The notes below the pieces were generated by a model. The model did not search any database. It saw only the letters and a list, made by a program, of their open reading frames with translations, and was not told the origin of the DNA. Below, in pieces: positions 15,620 through 24,638 of a DNA stretch of 64,000 nucleotides. The translations under genes and the position numbers were made by a program. Position 1 is the first letter of the stretch. The number at the start of each line of letters is the position of its first letter. This stretch comes from Pelagicoccus sp. (lineage in GTDB: Bacteria > Verrucomicrobiota > Verrucomicrobiia > Opitutales > Opitutaceae): the NCBI GenBank assembly GCA_028284635.1, contig JANQRJ010000018.1:62001-126000 (forward strand). The letters are read 5' to 3'.

Positions 15620-17020
15620 ATGACAAGCTCCACACAGTCAAAGCGCGCCGTCTACACCTTGCCCCACGCCGTCGAGCTCTCCGCCCCGGCCGATCTCATG
15701 TACATGACTCCCTACATCCTCGAAGAGCAAGGGGACTGGTTCGAACACGAAATCCGCTGGATGCGAGCCATGCTTCAGCCCGGCATGAACGTCCTCGACA
15801 TTGGAGCGAACTACGGAACCTACGCCCTCAGCGCCGCCGAGCGCGTCGGTCCTACCGGAAAGGTCTGGGCAGTCGAGCCCACCCCTTCCGTCGTCGAGCA
15901 CCTCGAACGCAGCAAGCGCCTCAACGAGTTCGCCCAGCTCGAAATAGTCCCAGTCGCTCTCGGAGCCGAAAGCGGAGAAATCTCCTTCTTCGTCACCGAC
16001 AATCCCGAACTCAATGCCGCCACCAAGGAAAGCGAGCGCCACACCGAGATCAAGGTGCCCTGCCATACTCTCGACGAAATCGCCGCCAAGCATGGCATCG
16101 AGCAGGTCGACTTCCTGAAACTCGACGCAGAAGGCCAGGAAACGAAAATCCTCTCAAAAGGCAGTTCCGTATTCGAAAAGCAATCACCCATCGTACTTTT
16201 CGAAATCTCCCATGGCGCCACCGCTACTCTCGACTGCTGGCTCGCTCTCAAGGCGATCGGCTACCAGAGCTACATTCTCTGCCCCGCCACCAACGTCCTC
16301 ATACCCATCGATCCCCAGGCCTTCGACGGAGAACTCACCCTCAACCTCCTCGCCTGCAAACCCGACCGAGCCGCCTCCCTTGAAGCAGCCCAACTGCTCT
16401 GCCGCGACCCAAAACCGTCGACCGAAGAAAGTCCCGCCTCAGAGCGAAAAAGCATCAAGGCATACCTGCAGACCACCAGCTACGGACGAGAGCTCATCCA
16501 AACCGGCCTGCTCGAACAACCCATGAGCCAAGCAGGCCATGAGCTCTACCAAAACGCTCTCGACACCTATGCCAAAGCCATGCTCGAAGATCCCGAACCC
16601 ATCGAGAAGACCCGACTGTTCATCCTGGCATACGACCTAGTCAAAGCCGCTTGCGCCCAGGCCGCCACCGTCGCCCGCATGCTCACCCTCATCCGCATCG
16701 CAGGACAAATCCATCGGCAGGACATCGCATCCAAAATTGTGATACAGCTCGCCAAGGCCGTGCAGGAATCCGAGGACCTCGCGATAGACGAGCCCTTCAT
16801 CATTCCCGCCCCCGACTACGACGAACTCGACGCCACCTCCCGAATCGGCCCCTTCATCCAGTCCGCCATCCTCTTCCAGCGAATCACTCAGGCCAGCTAC
16901 TCCACCTACTTCGAACTCAAAAACGCCAACCAGCTGCTCCAACTTCACCTGCAACAAGGCATCGACCACCCCAACACGACCCGAAGACGTCAGACGATTC
17001 TCCGGCTGCAGCAAGGATGA
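15620..17020 (+). CDS. FkbM-family methyltransferase with C-terminal extension
   Basis: A 466-residue protein. Residues 40-245 are an FkbM-type SAM-dependent methyltransferase: MNVLDIGANYGTYALSAAERVG (SAM loop), VWAVEPTPSVVEHLERS, and VDFLKLDAEGQETKILSKG. Such enzymes usually O-methylate sugars or other hydroxyls. Residues 260-466 are a helical extension of unknown role, possibly an acceptor-binding scaffold (ELYQNALDTYAKAMLEDPEP). The gene directly follows the flagellin terminator and overlaps the ATP-grasp gene by ATGA, so both probably act on the flagellin glycan or its precursor. That function is inferred from position; the family assignment is firm. Confidence 0.85.
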   Translation: MTSSTQSKRAVYTLPHAVELSAPADLMYMTPYILEEQGDWFEHEIRWMRAMLQPGMNVLDIGANYGTYALSAAERVGPTGKVWAVEPTPSVVEHLERSKRLNEFAQLEIVPVALGAESGEISFFVTDNPELNAATKESERHTEIKVPCHTLDEIAAKHGIEQVDFLKLDAEGQETKILSKGSSVFEKQSPIVLFEISHGATATLDCWLALKAIGYQSYILCPATNVLIPIDPQAFDGELTLNLLACKPDRAASLEAAQLLCRDPKPSTEESPASERKSIKAYLQTTSYGRELIQTGLLEQPMSQAGHELYQNALDTYAKAMLEDPEPIEKTRLFILAYDLVKAACAQAATVARMLTLIRIAGQIHRQDIASKIVIQLAKAVQESEDLAIDEPFIIPAPDYDELDATSRIGPFIQSAILFQRITQASYSTYFELKNANQLLQLHLQQGIDHPNTTRRRQTILRLQQG

Positions 17021-17994
17021 CCTCCCCTCAGAACAAGGTAAAAGGCATCCTCCTCCTCTCCGCTGGCGCCAAAGTCGCCACCGCCCGCTGCGCGAAAGCC
17101 GCAGCCGCCAAACGCGGACTCGCCCTCCATGTCAGCGACCACAGCAAAAACATCCCCACCCGCCACGTCGCCGACAGCTTCCTAGAGCTGCCAAGCAACG
17201 ATTCCCCTGCCTGGATCGATAGCTTGCTCCACTACTGCTCCACGCAGGAAATCGGACTCGTCATACCAACCCGCCACTCCGACCTCGCCCATCTCGGTCC
17301 AGCCCGCTCGCGTTTCTTCGAGGCAGGCATCGCACTCAGCCTCTCAAGCCAGGAGTGTCTCGAAATCTGTCTCCAAAAATCCGCTACAAGCAAATTTCTT
17401 TCCCAAGCCGACATCCCTACCCCTACGACAACCCTTCGCTCCACCCTAGCCCAAAGCCCCCTGGCCGGACAGTTTCCCCTCTTCGCCAAGCCGGACAGCG
17501 GAGCCGCGTCATGCGGCGCCCACATCGTCCACAACCAAGAGGACCTGAGGAAAATCCCAAGCGAATGGATACTGCAAAGTATAGCCACCGGCCAGGAATA
17601 CACGGCCAATCTCTACCTCGATCGCGGCGGCAAGCTCCTCTGCGCAATCCCGCATGCCCGTCTCGCCGTCGAGTCCGGAGAGGTCACCCAGGCTATCACC
17701 AAACGCGTTCCAACCCTCATGCAAGCGTGCCGGAACATCGCCCAGGCCCTACCTGCAGCCCAAGGCATTTTCAACGTCCAAGCCTTCCACGACGAGACCA
17801 GCGACTCCCTTCAGATCACGGACATCAACCCTCGCATAGGCGGCGGCTACCCCATCTGCGATGCCGCCAAAGGCCGCTACATAGAATGGCTCTGCCAAGA
17901 GTGGATCGACGAAAGCAAGCTCGAGCCCTTCGAGCGCTGGACGGAAAACCTGCGTATGATGCGCTACCGGGACGCCGTTTTTTCCATCGAATAG
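17017..17994 (+). CDS. ATP-grasp enzyme (carbamoyl-phosphate-synthase-like)
   Basis: A 325-residue ATP-grasp protein. An N-terminal Rossmann-like part (GILLLSAGAKVATARCAKAA) precedes the ATP-grasp fold: FPLFAKPDSGAASCGAHIV (nucleotide-binding strand-loop), WILQSIATGQEYTANLYLD, and the metal-binding end LQITDINPRIGGGYPICDAA. Start is the ATG at 17017 overlapping the FkbM stop (ATGA), so translation is coupled. Enzymes of this subclass ligate a carboxylate to an amine or other nucleophile through an acyl-phosphate. Together with FkbM, Maf and OGT genes it suggests a decorated sugar or amino-acid-modified glycan on flagellin. The exact substrate cannot be read. Confidence 0.82.
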   Translation: MTSPQNKVKGILLLSAGAKVATARCAKAAAAKRGLALHVSDHSKNIPTRHVADSFLELPSNDSPAWIDSLLHYCSTQEIGLVIPTRHSDLAHLGPARSRFFEAGIALSLSSQECLEICLQKSATSKFLSQADIPTPTTTLRSTLAQSPLAGQFPLFAKPDSGAASCGAHIVHNQEDLRKIPSEWILQSIATGQEYTANLYLDRGGKLLCAIPHARLAVESGEVTQAITKRVPTLMQACRNIAQALPAAQGIFNVQAFHDETSDSLQITDINPRIGGGYPICDAAKGRYIEWLCQEWIDESKLEPFERWTENLRMMRYRDAVFSIE

Positions 17995-18077
17995 ATTCAC
18001 TAAATATTTAACAATTTGCGGTTTAAGCCGTCATTGAAAGCGCGCTACGCTTCAAGCGCCTGCACTTAGAGAACGCG

Positions 18078-20081
18078 ATGCAACCCGAACCGCAGTCTAC
18101 CGCAACGGCCACCGATGGCCATTTCCATCCCAGGACACTGGAGATGGAGGCCCTGGCCAAAAGCCTCCCCATCCAAGGCGTCGAGGCCAGCAGCAAGCGT
18201 ATCTTCACGGTCTGGGGAGAAGCGGGCGTAGGAAAAAGCACCTTCATCTCCGAGTTCCGCGAAAGCGAACTCATGTCCAAGTCAAAAGTGCTCTGGATCC
18301 AACCAACCAGAGAAGGCGAGCTCGAAACGATCCCCGAATTCATCCGAGCCTGCGCCAAATCCGTACGCTACCCCAACCAGCCTGAAAAGGAGGAGAAGAT
18401 CTCCTCCAAGCTCGAAAGCGTGCAGCGCGGCAAGGTCAACCCAATCGTATCCGACGATTCGATACTCATCACCCGTAGCAGCCTCGCCAAAGAGAAGAAG
18501 CCCTACGTCAACAAAGCCGCAGTCGCCTCCGTAGGACGTACCGAAAAGGTACGCGACGACATCGAAGTGTCCGTCGGACTCGGAGAAAGCAAGGCCAACA
18601 ACCACGCCGAAGGATTCCTCGACGCCCTGCCCCTACAGGCCCTTGGCACCGATCTCTGCATCCTCTACATCGAGCGAATAGAACGCCTATCCGTCACGAT
18701 CCTTGACTGGATACGCGACTACGTCTTCCCCGCCGCCACCCGAGGAGCCTATCGTCGCAGTCTCGTTCTGCTGATCGAATCGCTCGACCCCATCAGACTC
18801 GCTTGCCCCACGGAAAACTGGGGAGAATGGGGACATCTCCTGCACGACTATCGACTGTATTCACTCAGCGAGGACGATACCTACCAATACTCCATCAAGT
18901 CCGGTCTCGATCCCGCCACGGCCCGCTTCCTCTATCGCGCCAGTCTCGGCTACCCGACTAGACTCGCCCGGGCCCTGCAAAGCTGCCGAGCTCTAGACCC
19001 TCACCAAGAAGGCAATCCCGAGCCGGTCCTCGCTTCCCTAGACGCCCCGGCGAAGCTCGACCTCGCGGCACTCTGCCTGCCAGAGGCCTTGTATCCAGAA
19101 GATCTCGACGCGCTCTTCGGTCCGAAAAGCGGAAAAGCGAAGATCGCCTGGCTGAAATCCCTTCCTAACATCCCCCTCCGCCAAAGCGAAGACGGCCACC
19201 AGCTACCCACAGCCTTTCGTCGAAACGTTCTCCAAGCGACCGCTGATCTGCCCGGCTTCAAGCCCCTCTTCACCCGCTGGAACAGTTACTCTCGCCTCGA
19301 GCACAACATCCCCTCCCGCTCTGACCGGGCCAAGCTCCTTCACCTGTCCGGCCTCCTCTGGATCAACAAGGACTTCTGCGAGCAGCTATTCGGCCCCGAG
19401 TCCGACAAGGTCTACCGCTTCGCCACCCAAAGCGACCAGCTATTCAATCGAAACCAGGACCGATACCGCATCAGCGAACGCTATCGGGAATACCTGCAAC
19501 GCACTGCCGAACATATGGGCCATCCCGGTTCGAAGACCATTCGCCAAAAGGCGGAGGCCATCTGGCAGCGCCGGCAAACCGAAATCAACGAGCGCATCGA
19601 AAAACTGGAGGCCGAACTCGAAGCCCTGCAAAACAACACCAACACCCTCATTCGCCGCCAAAGCGAAGCTCTCGCGAATCTCCGTATCCAGGAACGCAAG
19701 ACAGAAACCCAGGAAATCGACAGCGGCCGCGAGGCGACCCCCAAAGGCTCCCCCGCCGGACCTGTCGTCATACTCAGCAGTATCCTGTGCCTCGCTCTTC
19801 TCGGCAGCGGCCTCCTCGTTTCCAGCCCTGCCAATGCCGGACTCTTCATCGGCAGCCTCACCAGTCTGACGCTCGCCATCGTCTACCTGCCCAAGTGGAA
19901 AGCCCAACGCAAAGCGAGCGCCGCAAACGCCAACACCTTGTTCAGCCACGAATCTCCGGAGATCCTACGCAAGCAAAGCCTGGATCTCACGCACCAAGTG
20001 CAGGACAGCGAGTCGGATATCGAGGATCTCAAACAAGCGATCGAAGAAGCCAAAGAAGAGCTCCGATACTCGCTGGTTTAG
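18078..20081 (+). CDS. STAND/AAA-like P-loop ATPase with coiled coils and two membrane helices
   Basis: A 667-residue protein I cannot place in a named family. Walker A is GEAGVGKST (residues 47-55); DLCILYIERIE (192-202) is a likely Walker B region. About 200-470 looks like the helical part of a STAND or AAA ATPase (YRLYSLSEDDTYQYSIKSGL; FLYRASLGYPTRLARAL). Then come a coiled coil (about 495-545), two hydrophobic helices (561-582 and 587-605) and a second coiled coil (628-663), so the ATPase faces the cytoplasm and is held to the membrane near its C-terminus. It starts about 85 bp after the ATP-grasp gene, on the same strand. Possible roles are a membrane-bound signal NTPase or a motility/defence factor; none is proven. 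Confidence 0.75.
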   Translation: MQPEPQSTATATDGHFHPRTLEMEALAKSLPIQGVEASSKRIFTVWGEAGVGKSTFISEFRESELMSKSKVLWIQPTREGELETIPEFIRACAKSVRYPNQPEKEEKISSKLESVQRGKVNPIVSDDSILITRSSLAKEKKPYVNKAAVASVGRTEKVRDDIEVSVGLGESKANNHAEGFLDALPLQALGTDLCILYIERIERLSVTILDWIRDYVFPAATRGAYRRSLVLLIESLDPIRLACPTENWGEWGHLLHDYRLYSLSEDDTYQYSIKSGLDPATARFLYRASLGYPTRLARALQSCRALDPHQEGNPEPVLASLDAPAKLDLAALCLPEALYPEDLDALFGPKSGKAKIAWLKSLPNIPLRQSEDGHQLPTAFRRNVLQATADLPGFKPLFTRWNSYSRLEHNIPSRSDRAKLLHLSGLLWINKDFCEQLFGPESDKVYRFATQSDQLFNRNQDRYRISERYREYLQRTAEHMGHPGSKTIRQKAEAIWQRRQTEINERIEKLEAELEALQNNTNTLIRRQSEALANLRIQERKTETQEIDSGREATPKGSPAGPVVILSSILCLALLGSGLLVSSPANAGLFIGSLTSLTLAIVYLPKWKAQRKASAANANTLFSHESPEILRKQSLDLTHQVQDSESDIEDLKQAIEEAKEELRYSLV

Positions 20082-20102
20082 CGCCCGCAGGGCGCAGGTG
20101 GA

Positions 20103-20239
20103 TAGGCTGAAGGTTCTTAGGCCGCAGGGTTCGAAGCCAGCCATTAAGCTGGAGATTCGAGCCAGACTTGCCATCGCTCGTCCTCACACCATCCTCCCAG
20201 CCCATTCCTACAGCCTAACCCCCTACAGCCTTCAGCCTA
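20103..20239. repeat. GGCTGAAGG/CCTTCAGCC inverted repeat element
   Basis: TAGGCTGAAGGT at 20103 is mirrored by CCTTCAGCCTA at 20229-20239, enclosing an imperfect GC-rich stem. The same bounding motif occurs at 34186-34243 after the PhyH-family gene. It fills the gap between the ATPase gene and dcd. Confidence 0.6.
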
Positions 20240-20243
20240 AACC

Positions 20244-20780
20244 GTGATCCTCTCCGACAAAGCCATCCTCGAGGCCATCGCAGAAAAGCACATCGTCATC
20301 GAGCCCTACGACCGGAACGCTCTCGGCACGAACAGCTACGACGTTCACCTCAGCCGTCATCTCGCCACCTACGAAGGCAAAGTGCTCGATGCGAAAAAGC
20401 ACAACACCGTGCGCCATTTCGAGATTCCAAACGAAGGCCACGTGCTCGAGCCGGGCACTGTCTATCTCGGCTCGACCCTCGAATACACCGAAACCCACCG
20501 CCACGTACCCTTTCTCGAAGGCAAGAGCAGCGTAGGCCGCCTCGGCATCGACATCCACGCCACTGCCGGCAAGGGCGACGTCGGCTTCTGCAACCACTGG
20601 ACACTTGAAATCTCCGTGGCCCAGCCCGTGCGCATCTACGCCGGCATGCCCATCGGCCAGCTCATCTACTTCTACGTCGAGGGCGACATCGAGACCCTCT
20701 ACAACCGCAAGGCCTCCGCCAAGTACAACACCCGCTCCCCCCTCCCCATGGAGTCCATGATGTGGAAGAATGCGTTCTGA
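20244..20780 (+). CDS. dcd: dCTP deaminase
   Basis: A 178-residue dCTP deaminase (dCTP to dUTP plus ammonia; pyrimidine deoxynucleotide supply). The catalytic core is clear: FLEGKSSVGRLGIDIHATAGKGDVGFCNHWTLEIS, with Ser95, Arg99 and the catalytic Glu122, then the nucleotide-binding stretch VRIYAGMPIGQLIYF. Length is normal for the trimeric enzyme. It stands alone between a repeat element and a strong 24-bp inverted repeat that separates it from the convergent PPIase gene. Confidence 0.95.
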   Translation: MILSDKAILEAIAEKHIVIEPYDRNALGTNSYDVHLSRHLATYEGKVLDAKKHNTVRHFEIPNEGHVLEPGTVYLGSTLEYTETHRHVPFLEGKSSVGRLGIDIHATAGKGDVGFCNHWTLEISVAQPVRIYAGMPIGQLIYFYVEGDIETLYNRKASAKYNTRSPLPMESMMWKNAF

Positions 20781-20810
20781 GAGAGTGTAGAATAAGCCCG
20801 GTTTTCCAGT

Positions 20811-20874
20811 GTAGCCGCGTTCGTGAGAACGCGGAACCGGCTGAGGAGATCCGCGTTCTCACGAACGCGGCTAC
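20811..20874. repeat. 24-bp perfect inverted repeat (GTAG...CTAC)
   Basis: Arms 20811-20834 (GTAGCCGCGTTCGTGAGAAC...) and 20851-20874 are exact complements with a 16-nt loop. It lies between the convergent genes dcd and the PPIase, where it could end both transcripts, but it has the same GTAG/CTAC ends as the dispersed elements. Confidence 0.75.
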
Positions 20875-20953
20875 AAAATCGTGGAGCTCGATCAACTTTG
20901 TTCAACACGTTCTAAGAAGAACGCTATCGAACAAACCCTCGCCCCCCAAGAGC

Positions 20954-22630
20954 TCAATTGGATTCACCCGCTAAAGCGCCGTAGCCTTCCAGCTCCGCCT
21001 CGAGATTGAACTCCAAGGAATACTTCGCCCTCGCTTTCGCAATCGCCTGATTGCGCAACGCCTCCAACCTCTCTTTTTTCAGAGCCCTCAGGACATCTTC
21101 GCGAGCCGCCTCGAAAGAAAGCTGCCGAACGCCCGACTCCCGGATCTTATGAAACACCACAAAAGCGTCTCCATCCTCATAAGGAGGCGAGCAGACGCCC
21201 TCGCGCATTCTGAAAATCCTACGGTATTTCACCTGGACTAGATCCGCCTCTTCGAAAGAAAAGACGATGCCACGGTCCACCCCAAGCAACCCGGGCAAGT
21301 CGCTCCGATCCAGCTTATCGCTGGAACCCACCCCAACCGCCGCGCGAATCGTAGCGTAACCGCCCCTTGCCTCGTTCGAGCTCGCGAAGCGATAGAAATC
21401 GCCGACCACTTCCGCTCCTTCCTGGAAATCAGCCAGATGCCCCTGGTAATAGATCCGCAAGGCTGGCTCGCTCACGTCGATCTGCGGCTGAAGGACTTCC
21501 AGTTCGTAGTGAGCCACCGCCACCGCGTTCTTGTGATTCCTCCGATCAAGCTGAAACGACGGCATCTCCGGAACGCCTAGCAAATGGGTGCAGCGAAAAG
21601 CGTTTCGCTCGATAGCGCTGCGCACTGCCGCTCTTCGCAACTGAGGAGCGGATTGGACCTTCGAGCGCACGACTGTCTTAGCCAGCCAGCCCAGCCACTC
21701 CCCAACCGACGCCTCGCGAATCTCGCCACCAAATGCGTAGCGCAAAAACGGTCTGCCGAGAAGCTCCCGCGAACTCGCATCTTCAAGAGATCGCAGTTCG
21801 AGCAAGGGACGTCGCCCACTCTCAAGCCAAGCAGCCAGGGCCACTTCCGTCTCCTCGTGAAGAGCGATCCGCGCCTCGCTTTCCAAAGCCGCTTCCCAAG
21901 CCAAGCGAAACTCGCCTACATCCTCCGGAATAACCTGCAGCAAAGCCGCCCTCACCTTCTCCAGCGCGCTCGCCTCCAAAACGTCCTCGACAAGAACGAG
22001 AACCGCCCCCCGAGGACCGGGAAGCAGCTCAGATACCTCGCCACGCGCCAGAGCCTGCACTGCTTCTCGATGAGGCTTCAACTCCTCGGAGCTCATCAGC
22101 GAAACGTTCGAGCGAAAAAGACTGTATTCGTCCACCCCAAGCTCGCTGCCTAGCTGATGAAAAGCGGCTCCACTTCGCGGAATTCCATCAGGCCTCGCCA
22201 AGACCTCTACCTCCGATGGATCCGAAAAGACGAAGTAAGAGACGAGATACATAGGCTCCCGATCTCCAGCGACTCCCCCAGTCGCCAACAATCGTTCTCG
22301 AATCTCTTCGGACGAGCCAATCAGCATATGGCGCTCCATATGGCTCACCTCCATTTCAACTCCATAGTCGCGCCTGTAGCCAGCTTCGCTGGCTTTCGCC
22401 AGCAAATGGCAACGATCGAAAAAGCGTTCCAACCAGTCCCATACGACACCTTCGGAAGGAGATTCTCCAGCGCGAAGGTAGTCAGGCAGGACTTCCCGCT
22501 TGAAATTCCTATTAAGCTCGTACTCGGAAATCTCGACGCCGCCCACACGGACCGCCCAAGGACCTCGAACCTCAGATCCCTCCACGCAGCAATAGAGAGC
22601 CGCCAGCAGAGCCAAGCATCTGTTCTTCAC
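20954..22630 (-). CDS. Periplasmic peptidyl-prolyl isomerase (parvulin/SurA-like)
   Basis: A 558-residue protein with an N-terminal signal (MKNRCLALLAALYCCVEG). The early part is a helical SurA-like chaperone segment (VGGVEISEYELNRNFKREVLPDYL). Residues about 400-520 look like a parvulin domain: YYQGHLADFQEGAEVVGDFYRF, then VGSSDKLDRSDLPGLLGVDRG, YRRIFRMREGVCSPPYEDGDAFVVFHKI. The C-terminal helices (LSFEAAREDVLRALKKERLEAL) are typical of the SurA/PpiD group. It would fold outer-membrane or secreted proteins in the periplasm. The parvulin motifs are diverged, so isomerase activity is less sure than the chaperone fold. Confidence 0.7.
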   Translation of the reverse strand: MKNRCLALLAALYCCVEGSEVRGPWAVRVGGVEISEYELNRNFKREVLPDYLRAGESPSEGVVWDWLERFFDRCHLLAKASEAGYRRDYGVEMEVSHMERHMLIGSSEEIRERLLATGGVAGDREPMYLVSYFVFSDPSEVEVLARPDGIPRSGAAFHQLGSELGVDEYSLFRSNVSLMSSEELKPHREAVQALARGEVSELLPGPRGAVLVLVEDVLEASALEKVRAALLQVIPEDVGEFRLAWEAALESEARIALHEETEVALAAWLESGRRPLLELRSLEDASSRELLGRPFLRYAFGGEIREASVGEWLGWLAKTVVRSKVQSAPQLRRAAVRSAIERNAFRCTHLLGVPEMPSFQLDRRNHKNAVAVAHYELEVLQPQIDVSEPALRIYYQGHLADFQEGAEVVGDFYRFASSNEARGGYATIRAAVGVGSSDKLDRSDLPGLLGVDRGIVFSFEEADLVQVKYRRIFRMREGVCSPPYEDGDAFVVFHKIRESGVRQLSFEAAREDVLRALKKERLEALRNQAIAKARAKYSLEFNLEAELEGYGALAGESN

Positions 22631-22665
22631 AAGAGGTTGTAGAAACTTCAGCGACCTTTAGCAGG

Positions 22666-22700
22666 AAGAGCCCTTCGCTAAAGCCAAGCGAAGAGCTCTT
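22666..22700. terminator. Hairpin between the PPIase and small secreted-protein genes
   Basis: Stem AAGAGCCCTTCGCT / AGCGAAGAGCTCTT (13 of 14 pairs, one wobble) with a 7-nt loop. It follows the stop of the 22723-23073 gene on the minus strand; the T-rich side lies on the plus strand. Confidence 0.55.
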
Positions 22701-22722
22701 TATTAAAAGCGCCTAAATCACT

Positions 22723-23073
22723 TCACCAGGATGCGCTTGCGCTTGCGTCACGATAATGAAGAGGGGAATAAGCCCACAGCCAAATTTCGTTTGTAGGCAA
22801 TGAAGTCCCGTAGTCATTATAAACATGACTACTGGCAGGGTATCCTCCACAAGAGACTATGTCCTCGAAGTACCACAAGTCGGTCACGCTTGCGTTTGCA
22901 TCAAGATCCGCGTGGCATTGAGCGGTGACAACCGTGAAGTAGCCGATGACTACATCATCACTGTCCGTCCGGACGCTTCCTCCGGCTTCAACCGAAGCGA
23001 AGCCCGCATGGGCGATATTGGCAGAGAACAGAGCTGCTAGAATGAATACGATGGCAATTATTGGTTTTCTCAT
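22723..23073 (-). CDS. Small secreted protein of unknown function
   Basis: A 116-residue protein with a textbook signal peptide (MRKPIIAIVFILAALFSANIAHA, cleavage after about residue 23). The mature part is about 90 residues, with aromatic and Asp/Ser-rich segments and two cysteines (ending NEIWLWAYSPLHYRDASASASW). No family is recognised. It borders an AT-rich stretch unlike the rest of the window and is followed by a hairpin, so it may be a recently acquired single gene. Confidence 0.6.
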   Translation of the reverse strand: MRKPIIAIVFILAALFSANIAHAGFASVEAGGSVRTDSDDVVIGYFTVVTAQCHADLDANASVTDLWYFEDIVSCGGYPASSHVYNDYGTSLPTNEIWLWAYSPLHYRDASASASW

Positions 23074-23821
23074 TTTTGTTCCTTATATTTAATAGGGGTT
23101 GGACAACGATAAAAACTGGCGTAAATCATAAGATCCAAAGCCAGACCAATACGGTTGATATATTCGCTAAACAGCATGTCAAACCACAAGACCCAAACAT
23201 CGCATTTCCAATATACGAGTATGCAAGTACGCGAGAATAGTATACCCATAAAACTCAAAATAAAGCCTTCAAAGATTCCTTCCTGTTCTTCTAAAAATAT
23301 TATTCCGTACAGAATAAAATGGCATATTCGCCGACCAGAAGAACCAATTTTATATAAACTAAATCGCTCGCAGTTTCGTTCTATTCAATCAAACGCGAAC
23401 ACAACCTACCCAACCCAAAGCTTCGGCAAAGGGATTCCCATATCATATTGATCACGCTAGACAATCGCCAACGAGACGTCTAATGGCCTTGAAATGAAAC
23501 GGTGGCGCGCATCTGCCAGGTTCACGATTCCCAGTCTTTCGAACGGTTAGAAAGCGCCTTTCTCACGTCTATTCGCGATGCTCGCAGAGAAGCGATCACA
23601 GGGCGAAAAACGTCGGAGATCTCCTTCCCGCCAAGCCGGCGAAGCAAAACATGAACAAAGGCCCTACATAAGCGCATAGGCTTCAACTAAGAGCGTGTTG
23701 AATAAGCAGAAGCTTTCTGCTGTGGGAGCGTGTGTTGTTCGCTGCGCTGTCGTCCCGCAAGCGGCAATCAGCACTCACGAGCGCGGCTAGCTCGCCCGTC
23801 TGATCCCCCACTCTTAACTCT
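23074..23821. other. Gene-poor, AT-rich intergenic stretch
   Basis: About 750 bp without a convincing gene. The part 23080-23460 is visibly AT-rich compared with the GC-rich surroundings, with many A/T runs (for example AAATATTATTCCGTACAG). Near 23694 the text AGAGCGTGTTGAATAAGC mirrors TTCAACACGTTCT near 20898, another dispersed repeat. The low-GC patch could be foreign DNA or the control region of the small secreted protein. Confidence 0.6.
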
Positions 23822-24109
23822 TCATTCTTCGCTCTTCACTTCCTCCCCCGGCACCGGATCGTAACCCGAGCCGCCCCAAGGATGGCAACGCAGGACGCGA
23901 CGCGCCGAGAGATAGAGCGCCCTGCCCAGCGGGAGCGACCGCAGGCAGCCAATCGCATAGGCCGAACAAGTCGGCTGAAACCGGCATCCAGACCCCGGCC
24001 CCAGCAAAGCGTACTTCAGAGGGGAGAGCGTCTTTCGATAGACCTGCACCATGAATATGAATACCGAGGCCAACAGCCCAACCCTCCTCTTTCGCCCTTC
24101 GCTCTTCAT
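23822..24109 (-). CDS. yidD: Membrane protein insertion efficiency factor YidD
   Basis: A 95-residue YidD protein, which helps YidC insert inner-membrane proteins. The family signature is complete: amphipathic helix VYRKTLSPLKYALLGPGSGC, then RFQPTCSAYAI and CHPWGGSGYDPVP, including the conserved Cys residues. Its start follows the stop of the deaminase gene directly (TAGATG), so the two are coupled, an unusual partner since yidD is commonly beside rnpA and yidC. Confidence 0.93.
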   Translation of the reverse strand: MKSEGRKRRVGLLASVFIFMVQVYRKTLSPLKYALLGPGSGCRFQPTCSAYAIGCLRSLPLGRALYLSARRVLRCHPWGGSGYDPVPGEEVKSEE

Positions 24110-24562
24110 CTAGCTTGTCGTTCGTCCGCAAAAATCGGGATTCAAAGCCTCGCAATCGTCCCTCAACACGCCAGCCTGCACCTCGATCCCCGCAGCGCGC
24201 AGCACCGCAACCGCATTTCCACGATGGGCGGGAGTGGGATCGAACGCTCCAACGACCACTCGACGAATCCCTGCCTCGATCAGTCGCCGCGTGCACGCCC
24301 CCGTCCTCCCTTCAGTGGAGCACGGCTCAAGCGTCACGTAGACCGTCGCCCCTTCCTCGGGAGCGCGACCCAAACTCTCCAAGGCGACTCGCTCCGCGTG
24401 CGGCCCGCCATCGCGAGCGAAGAAACCCCGAGCCACGACACGACCCCGCTCCACAATGACCGCCCCCACCCGCGGATTGGGAGCCGTCAAGCCCACCTCG
24501 CCCTTAGCCGCTTCGACAAGCGCCTCTCGCATGAAATCCTCGTCCTGTTTCGCCACGCTCAC
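24110..24562 (-). CDS. Stand-alone RibD-type deaminase (riboflavin pathway)
   Basis: A 150-residue CDA-fold zinc deaminase with the RibD N-terminal signature: TAPNPRVGAVIVERGRVVARG, HAE at residues 55-57 (GGPHAERVALESLG), then PCSTEGRTGACTRRLIEAGI (zinc ligands Cys81 and Cys90). In usual RibD this domain deaminates the pyrimidine intermediate of riboflavin synthesis and is followed by a reductase domain. Here the protein ends near NPDF, just where the reductase linker would begin, so the reductase must be encoded elsewhere if the pathway works this way. It is directly coupled to yidD. Confidence 0.85.
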   Translation of the reverse strand: MSVAKQDEDFMREALVEAAKGEVGLTAPNPRVGAVIVERGRVVARGFFARDGGPHAERVALESLGRAPEEGATVYVTLEPCSTEGRTGACTRRLIEAGIRRVVVGAFDPTPAHRGNAVAVLRAAGIEVQAGVLRDDCEALNPDFCGRTTS

Positions 24563-24638
24563 AGCAACCCGAAAATCGCGTCAAACGAGTCCCATGTCAC
24601 GACCAGAGTTCCCCAACCGCCCCACGCCCATCCGCATT

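Noticed and set aside
16651..17016. 122-codon extension of the ATP-grasp gene
   Set aside because: It overlaps the FkbM gene fully; the ATGA overlap at 17017 is a normal coupled start and the fold begins there.
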